Origin: Macrothele yani
Lineage: Eukaryota; Arthropoda; Arachnida; Araneae; Macrothelidae
DNA: 64,000 nt
Direction: 5' to 3'
Assembly (NCBI GenBank): GCA_039090855.1
Contig: CM076990.1
Coordinates: 200,265,232-200,329,231, forward strand
Both the position numbers and the translations under genes were made by a program. The notes beneath the pieces are model-generated. The model searched no databases. It saw nothing but the letters and a program-made list of their open reading frames with translations, and was not told the DNA's origin. This document shows positions 54,851 through 64,000 of this stretch, in pieces. How positions within the stretch are numbered: the stretch's first letter is position 1; every line of letters begins with the position of its first letter.

Positions 54851-55199
54851 AGACTACTGCACTTACAGGGACAGCTCATTACATTCACAGACTTTTGTTA
54901 TACAGGGTGTCTGACTCGCTACTGAACCTGGCATTTATTTAATAATATTAACACCAATGAAGATATTGCAATGAAATTTGAAGTGGACTTACCTCATTTC
55001 GTGTGAAATGTGATGACATCACAACATGTGCTGGAAGTGGCCACCGTTTGCGTTCAGACAGCATTGAACCCGGCACACCATGCTGTGGAAAGTTCATGCC
55101 AGTACGCCCACCGTCCCTGCCTGAATTTCCTCGCTGATGTTTGCTTTCAAGGCATCTATGGTTCACGTTTTTTTTTTTTTTGGTAAAATCTCCCTTTTA

Positions 55200-56140
55200 G
55201 ATATTCTTATAAAAAGTAATCAGGAGGCGTCAGATCAGGCGAGCACAGCCATAGACCCTTCGAAATGATGCGGTCACCAAAAAAGAACTGAATTTTGGCC
55301 ATACTAGTATGTGATGTCGCTCCATCATGCTGGTAATATCCAATGGAGAGTTCTTTGTCATCCAGTTGATTTACAAAGGTGTTGAAGATTTCCATATATG
55401 CAGCTGTTGTGATGGTTGTATCGAAGAAGATGGGACCAATTATGTGGTGCCGGGTCACCCCACACTAAACACCAATTTTCTGCGAATGAAGGGATTTTCA
55501 CTGGCCCAAATACGGGAATTTTGTTGGGATTTTCACTGGCACAAATACGGGAATTTTGTTGGGATTTTCACTGGCCCAAATACGGGAATTTTGAGAATTG
55601 ACATATCTGGACAGGTAAAACCACGCCTCGTCCGAGAACCACGTGTAGTCCAGAATGCCCGAATTTTCTTGAAGAAATGTCTGAAACCATTGACAGTATG
55701 TCACTCACTTCACATGGTCAGACTCTTTCAGTTCGTGGACCATGGTGATACGGTATACATGAAGCTTCACTTTTCTCACAGCAGGTTGGCAAGTGCTTTT
55801 CGACAACCCTGTTTCCTGCGACATTCAGTGAAGTGACTTCCTGGTAGACGCAAGTAGTCGGCCCTTTACATTTTGAATCATTTCGTTGGACATTTGTGGA
55901 CTACCTCCTGCATAGTCATCTACTAAAGTCCCCTTGGTTTCCAATTTCTTCGACAATGCCTAAATGGTGGACGTGCTCGGCGGATGTCTGCCTGCAAACC
56001 TCACCAGGAATTGCTGTTGATAAGACTTTATCAATTCTGTTTTCCTATTAGTGCAAACAATATTGATTCTGTTTTCCAATAAGTGCGAACAATAAACGCT
56101 CGTCCCTCCAGAGAATACCAATACATTTCCACAAATACGC
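55200..56140 (-). pseudogene. DDE transposase of the long-TIR element, broken
   Basis: Pieces in order on the minus strand: QQQFLVRFAGRHPPSTSTI (helix-turn-helix part), LSKSTCQPAVRKVKLHVYRI, VTYCQWFQTFLQ, YTWFSDEAWFYLSRYVNSQNS (first Asp), TRHHIIGPIFFDTTITTAAY, GYYQHDGATSHTS (second Asp) and GLWLCSPDLTPPDYFL (third). This is the usual order in mariner-like transposases of many insects. Stops and shifts, including a three-fold 35-bp repeat at 55491-55593, disable it. Confidence 0.82.
55491..55593. repeat. 35-bp unit repeated three times inside a transposase gene
   Basis: The unit begins gggattttcactggc and recurs at 55491, 55526 and 55561 with one mismatch. The period is not a multiple of three, so each extra unit shifts the reading frame just after the VNSQN.RIWA region. 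Confidence 0.92.
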
Positions 56141-56482
56141 GAACAGCCGCGAGCACGAGCACTCACCATCAACAACCGTATTGTGTAAACACACTCAGCG
56201 AAATGGCATAACAAAGCAGCAGAGAGGCGTGTTCGTCTGGCTGGCGAACTGCTCCTCAGTGGCGCCATACTTAAGAATGTGTCTGCCACTAAGGAGCACT
56301 CCAGCAGCGCCGGGTTCAGTGCTGTGTGGACGCAAATGGTGGCCACTTCCAGCACATGTTGTGATGTCATCACATTTTGCACGAAATGAGGTAAGTCCAC
56401 TTCAAATTTCGTTGCAATATCTTCATTGGTGTTAATATTATTAAAGAAATGCCAGGTTCAGTAGTGAGTGGGACACCCTGTA

Positions 56483-57167
56483 TAACGTGAATTCCTCACA
56501 TTCATAGAAATTTCGTTACATATATTTATTTATTTTTGTTAAATTTGGTGTTTGCATTTCTGGGAAATGGTCTTCTGAGGAAATGTTTAGGAGAGTAGTA
56601 GAAAGACATAAGTTTTGTAATTGTAGTTTAAAAAAAAAAAGATGAGAGAAACAGATATTCTTTGTCAGGTTACAAACTAAAATTCATAAACAGCTTACGA
56701 CAGAAAAAAAAAAAAATGACGTAGGTAAGCTAAAATTGTGAAGAATGAAGAAATAGTAACCTGTTAACAGATGTGAAGATTTGTAGTCATGGTTCTCACA
56801 CTACATACAAGCTGAATAAATACTATGTACTTTATGCACCTGAACACTTTTTTTTTTTTTTTTAACTAGGGATAACATTTATCAGCATTGAGTAAAATTT
56901 ACACAAATGAATTTTTTTTTTTTTGCCAAAATTTTGGCCAAACACTTCAAAATTTATGCCCACCTTGTATCATGCTTAGTCCTGCTAATAGCCCACCTAG
57001 TTCTTTTCTTTTTTTTTTTTTTTGCTTACGTATCATCCATATTTTTGCATAAATCGGAAAAGGTCATAAGACACTGTCACACCCCATTTTGGTGTTTTTT
57101 GTGTGTGATTGCGAGACATTTCTTATAGAGAAGAATAAAATTTACATTATATATGACTACTTTTTGC
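56483..57167. other. Unassigned AT-rich sequence
   Basis: Several homopolymer A and T runs (56630, 56705, 56847 and 57009). No coding signature. Confidence 0.5.
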
Positions 57168-57224
57168 GTAGTTTTATACCATTACTACTATTTTTTGGTA
57201 GTACTTTGTAATGGTATAAAACTA
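57168..57224. repeat. Small hairpin
   Basis: TAGTTTTATACCATTAC at 57169 pairs with GTAATGGTATAAAACTA at 57208-57224, with an inner ACTAC/GTAGT pair. Total about 57 bp. Confidence 0.8.
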
Positions 57225-59115
57225 GGGTAAGAATTTTAATAACAACATGCACAATTGTGTATTTGAATTATTAGAACACCTATAAAACCTAGTGAATAAT
57301 AAGGAATTTAACTTAAAATTTTCAGTAATTGAAAGTTAATAGATTTTCATAAAGGGCCTTGAAGATTTGGGGGTGGGGTCAAGTTTTTCCAGTATGCCAC
57401 TGTATATGTGGCATGTGAAAAGTGCTTGCTGACACTTATTTGCAGCAAAAGATCTAAATTTTATTTCAGAAGTTCTTCTGTAATGTGTTTCAGTGTTACT
57501 TTCTTGTTCAGTTTTGTCATCTCGATAACTGGAACTTTTCACTCTATTTTTCAGCTTTCTTTTTTTTTAGAAAAGCTTAGCATTGTTTACATAGGTACAT
57601 ATTTTTATTGATAAACTGCAAGACTGTGTGCTGAAGTCTTGATAAAAAAATTCTGTGCCTTTTTTTTAATAGAAGAAATACTATCCAGTGCCTTAAGGAG
57701 TTTTGTTGCAATAAATATGCCATAAACTGCTACATTAACAAATGTGGTATTAGATGAGTAGGGGGTAGGAGTGGATTGGCCTACCACAGCATTTCCCAGT
57801 GGATCACTCAAGAAGTGGCCCACTTTATCATGTTCTTTTCACTTGGATTTTTGGAATGAATGAATAATTATTTTGTTACTTATGAATATAATAATAATTA
57901 ATTTCACTTGAGCTTTATTTTTGTCTGAAAAGTTATTTCTTAAGAAAAAATTCCCCTGTACTTGTGTTGAGTGTTTGTTCTGAAGTGGAATAGCAAAAGT
58001 TGCTGTACTTATATGAAAAAAAGTGCAATCAGACCAAGCACACTTATAATAATTAGTTAAGCTGAAGCTATCTCCACTTAGACATATTCGGAGCCTAATA
58101 TTGTTGATATGCCCTTTTCTCCATTTGTAATCTTGAAGAAGAAGACACCAGTATCCATTGTGATGACCTGTCATCCCCACCCAGTGGCATGCCCATAAAT
58201 TTTTCAGGGGGATTACGAAATTGTTTCGGAGGGAGGGGGTTGTGAGTTTATTTTTTATGCAACTAAATGTGTTATGAGTGCACTTTTAAAATGTATGCAA
58301 CATCTGCATAAAAATATTCAGATAAATATTGCTGAAAACTATTTATTAATATCCTTTTTACCACATAATGGTTGGCCACTTATAATTTTGCTATCTATGC
58401 AGAAAACAAGTTGGGAAAAGTGACTGGAATCCTGATAAGACTGATTTGTGTGCGAGAAATCGTTTTTCTAAAGCACCAATAAACATATCTAAAAATGGTA
58501 CATAAAATGAAATCCTGTAATAGTCTTCTGGATTTTCTGTGTTTATGTTACAGTGTTGATTTTGTTTTGATGTGATTCTTGGTATTTTATTCACTCCTTG
58601 CTTTTTTTAGTGTGCTTTAGAATAATTTGAAATAAGTCATGGAACTTAAATTTTGCATTGCCTCGTCGCCACAGGAAATTTCCGTATACCCATGTATTGG
58701 CTTTTCATTGCAATGGGATATTCTGGTCCTTGGCTCCTTGCCACTTCATCTTCATGGAGAAAACACATTCAGTTGTTGCCATGACACATAAAAACAATTT
58801 CAAATGCTAACAAAAATTTGCCTTTTAAGACCACATTTTTGAAATTCGAAAGGTTCCATATTTTGGGAGATGTTTTAACATTCCCTCCCCTTGAGCACGC
58901 TACTGCCCCCACCCCCATATCTGCAGACTAGCATAAAGAAATTCTCCTGCAGAGATATTCTGAAATCCTTCATATTACCTACATTTATTGTAAAAAGAAC
59001 AACAATTCAACTACAGGCACACACATAAAAAAAATTATTTGTGACATGTGCACATTTCAACCGTTGTAGTGATCATTGTGATTTGGTTGGAAATGAGCTT
59101 TTCAAGAGAGATTTT
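57225..59115. other. Unassigned sequence
   Basis: AT-rich with several G- or C-rich blocks (57370, 58230 and 58890). Open frames on both strands (for example minus 57839-58180) do not resemble known proteins. Confidence 0.45.
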
Positions 59116-59293
59116 TTCAATTGCTAATCAAAAACTACTATTATGGGAATTTTTACTAGGAATTTTTTTTTTCTGTATTTTATTTTTTTATTAATTTATT
59201 TTATTTTTTTATTTATTTATTTTTTATTTACTTTATTATTATTAGTATTTTTTTTAAATTCCCATAATAGTAGTTTTTGATTAGTAATTGAAT
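59116..59293. repeat. Foldback with about 37-bp arms and T/A-rich centre
   Basis: Left arm 59116-59152 and right arm 59256-59293 pair along 'aatcaaaaactactattatggg'. The 100-bp centre is almost pure A/T. No target duplication was recognised. Confidence 0.85.
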
Positions 59294-59737
59294 TAAGAAA
59301 CTAGGAAGCCAATTCTAAACATGAGCTTTATTCAAAGAATTTTTTTTCAGTCAAAATCAAATTTTTCAAAAGAAAATAATTATCTGGTAAAACACTCCAT
59401 TTTGAGCAAAGTTTGATGACACTACATTCAGTCATGAGTAGATTTCTAAAATTGCTTCACTGTTTAATTGTTAAAAATGTGTTTACGATTGAACCCATTT
59501 TACAATGCATATTTTAAAAGTACTCTTCCATTCAGGATCTAACATATTTTTTACTCAAAGGAATTTACGAGGTTTTCTTCATAGATAGGTCTGTTTTTAG
59601 AGTGAGCAGCAAGACTAAAATTTTCTGCCTTTTTTAGTCATCCTAATCTGCCCCTGGTAGAGTGCCCTTTTAAATATCTCCATTTTCAATTGTATACTAT
59701 TGAGAAAGAATGCTAGGTAGAAAAAAAAATTGAAAGG

Positions 59738-59950
59738 GCTTCCCCGGTGGTGCAGTGATCTAAGCGATGACTTGTGACCATTCATCCAAGATGGGTCTGG
59801 GTTCGAATCCCAGTGAGGCATGGATGAGCACTGGCTCTCTCCTTTCCCTGGAACCAGTGATCTTAAATTAGGGACAGACGACTGCTTATAGCCAATAGAG
59901 TTGCTAATGGTGATCATTAAACCCTCAACCAATAAAAAAAGAAAAAAAAT
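59738..59950 (+). mobile_element. tRNA-derived SINE
   Basis: Head GCTTCCCCGGTGGTGCAG, B box GGTTCGAATCCC, and the body with a deletion of the 'gttgtgtttgtcttacgg' block. It ends in an A-rich tail. Flanking A-rich 'aaaaaaaatt' on both sides may be its target duplication. Confidence 0.88.
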
Positions 59951-60554
59951 TAAAAAGAAAAGTAGCAATGATATTGCTTGGTGAGTATGGAACTGTTTCA
60001 GTGAAGCACATAATGTTGAAATTAAGAAGGGTTGGGAAGCAAATAGTAGGCAAGTGTCAGAATTCCTGTAAATGTACACTGAGAGCTAACTTCATGTCCT
60101 TCAATGTCTGAAGCAGTACACTATAATAATGGATGTCAACATTTTTTTAAGAGAACAAATTCAATGTTGTATTTTTTTTAAATATGTATGATATTAAAGT
60201 TTTCTTCAGTAGTTGGTTATGTATTGTCAGTGCTTCTAGGTACCTTAGTCTCTAATCCTCCAGGACACATAAGCCTTCCTGTAAGTTTGTGCTAAAAATT
60301 TGTGTACACAGTGGATTCACTGGCCAATAAAGTCCTTTTATGGAACAGTATTTTATTCACAGTAGTATTTGGAATATAAAACAGTTCATCTTATATATAT
60401 TCCAGGGGGATTTTGACACCAATATTTTTTCCAAAATATTTTGTATCAAAATTCCCCTGCATCTTTATATGTGGAAGGTCATCATTACTATGAATATATA
60501 CTTATGTATGCAACTTTAAAAACTGCTGAATAAGTTTTATATGTTATCACTTTA

Positions 60555-60990
60555 TCTTAGATTCAGTAACTGATGTTCTCCTGCACTTTTTCTACAATGT
60601 GATTGTATCATGAACACTTGTATATACTATACTTCTATGTTTATCCATTGTTTACCATGCATGTGTTTGTTTGTTTGTTTTTTTTTTTTTTTTTTTTGTG
60701 AGCCGGGCCTGCTATTCATGCTAGACATGTTTTCATGCCCATGTGCATTTGTGTGTTAATGATGTAAAATAGTTCAAGCACATAACTCATGTTCTGCATA
60801 GCAATCTGAAATGGACATAGGAGGACAATCATAATTCCTTTAAAAAGCAAAGTGATGGAAAATGGAGGGAATGAACTGCATCTCAGGATAATACATCACA
60901 ACAGATGCCAGTATATATTACGATAATACAATGTCACAAATATTTATTTTTTCAAGTTGACCATGATTTTGCTGGGTATTGACCTCCATC
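60555..60990. repeat. Segmental duplication, copy 1
   Basis: Matches 61811-62240 in direct orientation, offset about 1245 bp. Shared blocks include 'gattcagtaactgat', 'ctcctgcactttttctacaatg', a long T run, 'gtgagccgggcctgctattc' and 'ttcaagttgaccatg'. Read on the minus strand, the T run is a poly-A following 'gaatagcaggcccggctcac', which could mark the end of a retroposon. Confidence 0.85.
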
Positions 60991-61188
60991 AGGACAAATG
61001 GCACATAAATATTCAAATTGTATATGATAGTAAATATATGTATGGAAGCAACTAACCAAAACCCATGACTGTAAACACCATTTATGATGATATATACAAT
61101 TTGAATATTTACGTGTCATTGGTCCTGATGAAGCTAGGTCAATACCCAGCGAAATCATGGTCAACCTGAAAAAGTAAATATTTGTGAC
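60932..61188. mobile_element. Foldback/MITE-like element of 257 bp
   Basis: The arms begin TGTCACAAATATTTA at 60932 and, read inward from 61188, TGTCACAAATATTTAC. They continue through 'aagttgaccatgatttt', 'gctgggtattgacct' and 'atattcaaattgtata', about 100 bp per arm. The centre is about 40 bp. The left arm is part of the duplicated block; the second copy (62185-62240) has one arm only. Confidence 0.82.
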
Positions 61189-61810
61189 AAACGTTGTATT
61201 ATCTTAATATTATACCGGTATAATCGTCACAAGACTGTATGTAGTCTCTGAATTCAAGAATCACAACAGATGTTTTTGACGTCCACCAACAAACTGGATT
61301 TTTGCAACTGGAGGTGCAAGTGCTTAGTACCAGCTGCATTATGGCAGCTGCAAATTCTTCTGTTTACACAGAACTTTTGTAGATGAAACACAAAAATCTT
61401 ATTAATTCACATTAACATAAATACTGTGGAGTCATAATTTTAGGAAAAAATCTATTCATGAAATGTTAAAATTTTGCTTGAACTGGTGGGAACATACTTT
61501 CATTTGCAGTTTACAATGGAAGCACTTTTGGCAGGAATGCACTGTTATTTGCAGTTTACAATGGAAGATGTCATCACGTCTCACAGATTGTGTTGCAGCA
61601 CTTGATGATTTTTTGCTAGGGTTCTTTCTTTTGCTACCTCGCTGTTCACCAACAACATGCAGATGTTAGCCCATTCACTTCTGTGACAATATTTTTTATT
61701 TCGAATCGTTCTTGGCAAAGCTTTAAATTAAAAAAAAAAAGCAGTGATCCTCATTTCCAGGAATTGTTTGTATACCTCAGAATGCTGATAGACTTTGATC
61801 AAGGCGGTCT
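61189..61810. other. Unassigned sequence between the duplicated blocks
   Basis: Contains a short direct repeat 'atttgcagtttacaatggaag' (61500 and 61550). A 68-codon plus-strand frame over it is an effect of that repeat and is not called. Confidence 0.55.
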
Positions 61811-62240
61811 TAGATTCAGTAACTGATTCTCCTGCACTTTTTCTACAATGTCATTTTACTGTCAACACTTGTATATATTATTCTTTTATATTTATCCATT
61901 GTTTACCATGCATGTTTTTTTTTTTTTTTTTTTTTTTTTTTTGTGAGCCGGGCCTGCTATTCATGCTAGACATGTTTTCATGCCCATGTGCATTTGTGTG
62001 TTAATGATGTAAAATAGTTCAAGCACATAACTCGTGTTCTACATAGCGATCTGAAATGGACGTAGAAGGACAATCATAATTCCTTTAAAAAGCAAAGTGA
62101 TGGAAAATGAAGGGAATGAACTGCATCTCAGGACAATACATCACAACATATGATACTGTGTATATTAAGATAATACAATGTTTGTCACAAATATTTATTT
62201 TTTCAAGTTGACCATGCTTTTGCTGGGTATTGACCTCCAT
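61811..62240. repeat. Segmental duplication, copy 2
   Basis: Direct copy of 60555-60990 with roughly 5 percent differences and a longer T run (61917-61942). Its right end 'gataatacaatgtttgtcac' matches, inverted, the outer flank of the right arm at 61188-61205. Confidence 0.85.
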
Positions 62241-64000
62241 AGATCACTCATGTGGTGAGGATGATCATCTGAACCAATAATGAAGACCATTGGTTGTACG
62301 AAGATATGACATTGCAGCAGAGTTTAAGCTGGCTAAAAAATGCTGTAGCAAAACTGCTAAAATGGGGGAAAAAGTTGTAGCAAAAGTGCTAAAAAAAAGT
62401 TAGCCACTTTTGTTGCTTGGAAAATTGTAACATCAGTTGAACCATTCACACCAACAACGCTTTGGATATCAGTGGAAAACTTATTATTTTGGAAGATACT
62501 AACACATTTAAAAGAAAACTGTATTGGGCAGTATCAGTTGATGTACAGCTAACAGGTAAGTAAAGGATGAGGATATATTTCTAAAATCGTCATTAAATAA
62601 GCATAAAGTCCAAATGTCCTGAAATTTGATTACAACCGTGTTTGCATGAATGATTCAATTAATGACCAGTAGAAATTGAATATGTAAGAAATGGTAATCA
62701 CGAAAGAATAAAAACATTTTTTTTACAATTTATTGTCATTTAGAGGTTACAGCTTTTTAATCTTTCTATAATTTCTTGAATGGTTTTCCCCCAGAAATTC
62801 TTTTGCTTTTCTTATTGGTCCACTTCTGAAATGCCTGTTTTAAATCAATCTGTCCTCTTTCTGGCCCTTCAATGTAGATCACTAATATAGCACTTTCATT
62901 GGAGAGCAAAAGCCTGTTTCTAACTCTGGCTTTCACTAAATTTAGAGCACTGAAGCCTAAATTCAGAGCACCTCTTTAGGAATGCTCTATAATTTATGGA
63001 GGGGGATTGAGCCAACAGGTGCTGTAGGAACATACTTTAAGGATTAAGAAAATAACATTAGCCAAGTGTGAATCGCTGCCAGAATTTCAGAAACTTTAGT
63101 TTTCGGAGAAACAGAAAAGCCGGAGCAGATTCTGCTAATGTGTTGATATGTAAGCGGCTGGTGCCATTTTGCGATAGACACTAATTTTTCTCTCGCATTT
63201 TGGATTAACTCATCGCATTTCATGAAAATAGCAGCCGTAGCTTAATCTCTGCATTGCAGGCAAATCCTGCAATGCATGTATGCCATTGATTGATGAACTG
63301 AGTGGCATTTCTATATGTTATTTTCATCAGTGGTATTGTACTTTGCTAACTTCACAAATCACAAAGGTTTGATTATTCATAAGATCTATTTTTACACAAA
63401 GTTTAATTTTTTTCTTAAAAAAAATCTTTAAAATGACCTTTTTTTTTTTTCCTTAATTTTTTCTGAAATAATAAGGGGCTGTCTTATATACCAGTGTGTC
63501 TCATTTTCCAAAAAATAAGGTAGTCAGTCTGGCAGGGGAAAAAATGTGATCCACAGTTCAAGTGTCATAATGACAGGCATGTATTTAGAGGGGAAGGCAA
63601 GGGGCCTTCGCCCCCTGAAAGTGTTTCATTTTTATATGTTTTTGGTTAAAATGTGACTTGCATTAGGAAAAAAATGCCGTAATTTAATAAAAATGTGTCA
63701 ACTTACATTAAAAAATATGCTTTTGTTTTTCTTCTATTTTTCATTAACTTTTACTTTGTTGTGGTGGATTTCAAAAACTTCTATTTTTCGTCCCCGCCCT
63801 CCGCCTTCAAAAAATTCTATATATGCCCCTGCATAATGGTAATATATTTTTTAAATACTGGCTGTATCAGATTTTCAGTCCTGTTACTTTTAGTATGTAA
63901 CATTTATTTTTCAGTATTAATTTCAATATACCGTAACTATCAATGAATTGTTTAGATATTGATAAGTAACTGATTAAAATTGTTTTCATTTTATCAAACT
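62241..64000. other. Unassigned sequence to window end
   Basis: AT-rich, with a G/C-rich island at about 63585-63625 (aaggggccttcgcccc palindrome) and another C-rich patch at 63790. No convincing exons or element ends on either strand. Confidence 0.45.

Larger units (their letters stand above)
54903..56480 (-). mobile_element. Tc1/mariner-superfamily element with terminal repeats of about 180 bp
   Basis: The left end CAGGGTGTCTGACTCGCTAC and right end CAGGGTGTCCCACTCACTAC (inward) begin long inverted repeats. These continue through 'aatattaacaccaatgaag', 'acttacctcatttcgtg' and 'ggtggccac' to about 55085 on the left and 56300 on the right. TA borders both ends (54901-54902 and 56481-56482). 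Length 1578 bp. The gene is on the minus strand. Confidence 0.88.

Noticed and set aside
55327..55836. A 169-codon plus-strand frame with repeated FCWDFHW
   Set aside because: Antisense of the long-TIR transposase; the repetition comes from the 35-bp triplication.
61463..61669. A 68-codon frame with repeated ICSLQWK
   Set aside because: Produced by a short direct repeat of DNA; no other coding evidence.
1..64000. CRISPR arrays, operons, prophage or other prokaryotic systems
   Set aside because: No regularly spaced short repeats with unique spacers and no clustered bacterial-type genes; introns, SINEs and poly-A tails show a eukaryotic nuclear genome.

Overview
The window is AT-rich nuclear DNA of an animal, most likely an arthropod. 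Protein-coding sequence is sparse and split into short exons with GT-AG borders. It is crowded with mariner/Tc1, hAT and RTE/L2-type elements and with tRNA-derived SINEs typical of insects. Introns of 9-15 kb filled with old and young transposons would suit a large hemimetabolous insect genome, but species is not readable from the sequence. No bacterial operon, CRISPR array or prophage is present.

The main single-copy gene is on the minus strand. Short exons recognisable as SAAL1 (serum amyloid A-like 1) lie at 46663-46678 (exon 1, inferred), 31589-31710 (exon 2), 21901-22050 (exon 3), 11105-11188 (exon 4) and 3294-3373 (exon 5). A further candidate exon is at 1866-1999. Reading phases agree across every junction, so the first ~150 codons are spread over about 43 kb and the 3' part lies off the left edge.

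Intron contents, in + strand order. Intron 4 (3374-11104): 3' end of an L2/CR1-like LINE; an old RTE split by a 4.2-kb BED-finger hAT-like element; an 80-bp foldback. Intron 3 (11189-21900): a decayed mariner; then a four-element nest at 13416-20381, in which a mariner-like element is split by a second BED-finger hAT-like element that itself carries a rearranged Tc1 and a Tc1 with an intact transposase; then an RTE scrap. Intron 2 (22051-31588): a second non-LTR element interrupted by a block holding a 309-bp MITE and a complete but dead mariner; then a Tc1-like element with DD36E spacing. Intron 1 (31711-46662): RTE 3' end, Tigger-like remnant, Tc1, a long-ORF RTE, a mariner, tRNA-like inverted repeats, another Tc1, and a SINE with a clear target duplication.

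Upstream of SAAL1 (46.7-64 kb) no second gene could be identified. This part is rich in SINEs (several nested in one another) and in foldback sequences. The densest group is at 48.6-53.0 kb and includes hairpins with arms of about 165 and 390 bp, the larger inside a hAT-type element with a perfect 8-bp target duplication. A long-TIR transposon follows at 54903-56480, and a duplicated/inverted block at 60.5-62.2 kb.

Most transposase genes are broken. Long open frames remain for the Tc1 at 18842-20041 and the RTE at 36381-39206. All calls come from reading the sequence by eye; similarity to families is from memory and was not searched.
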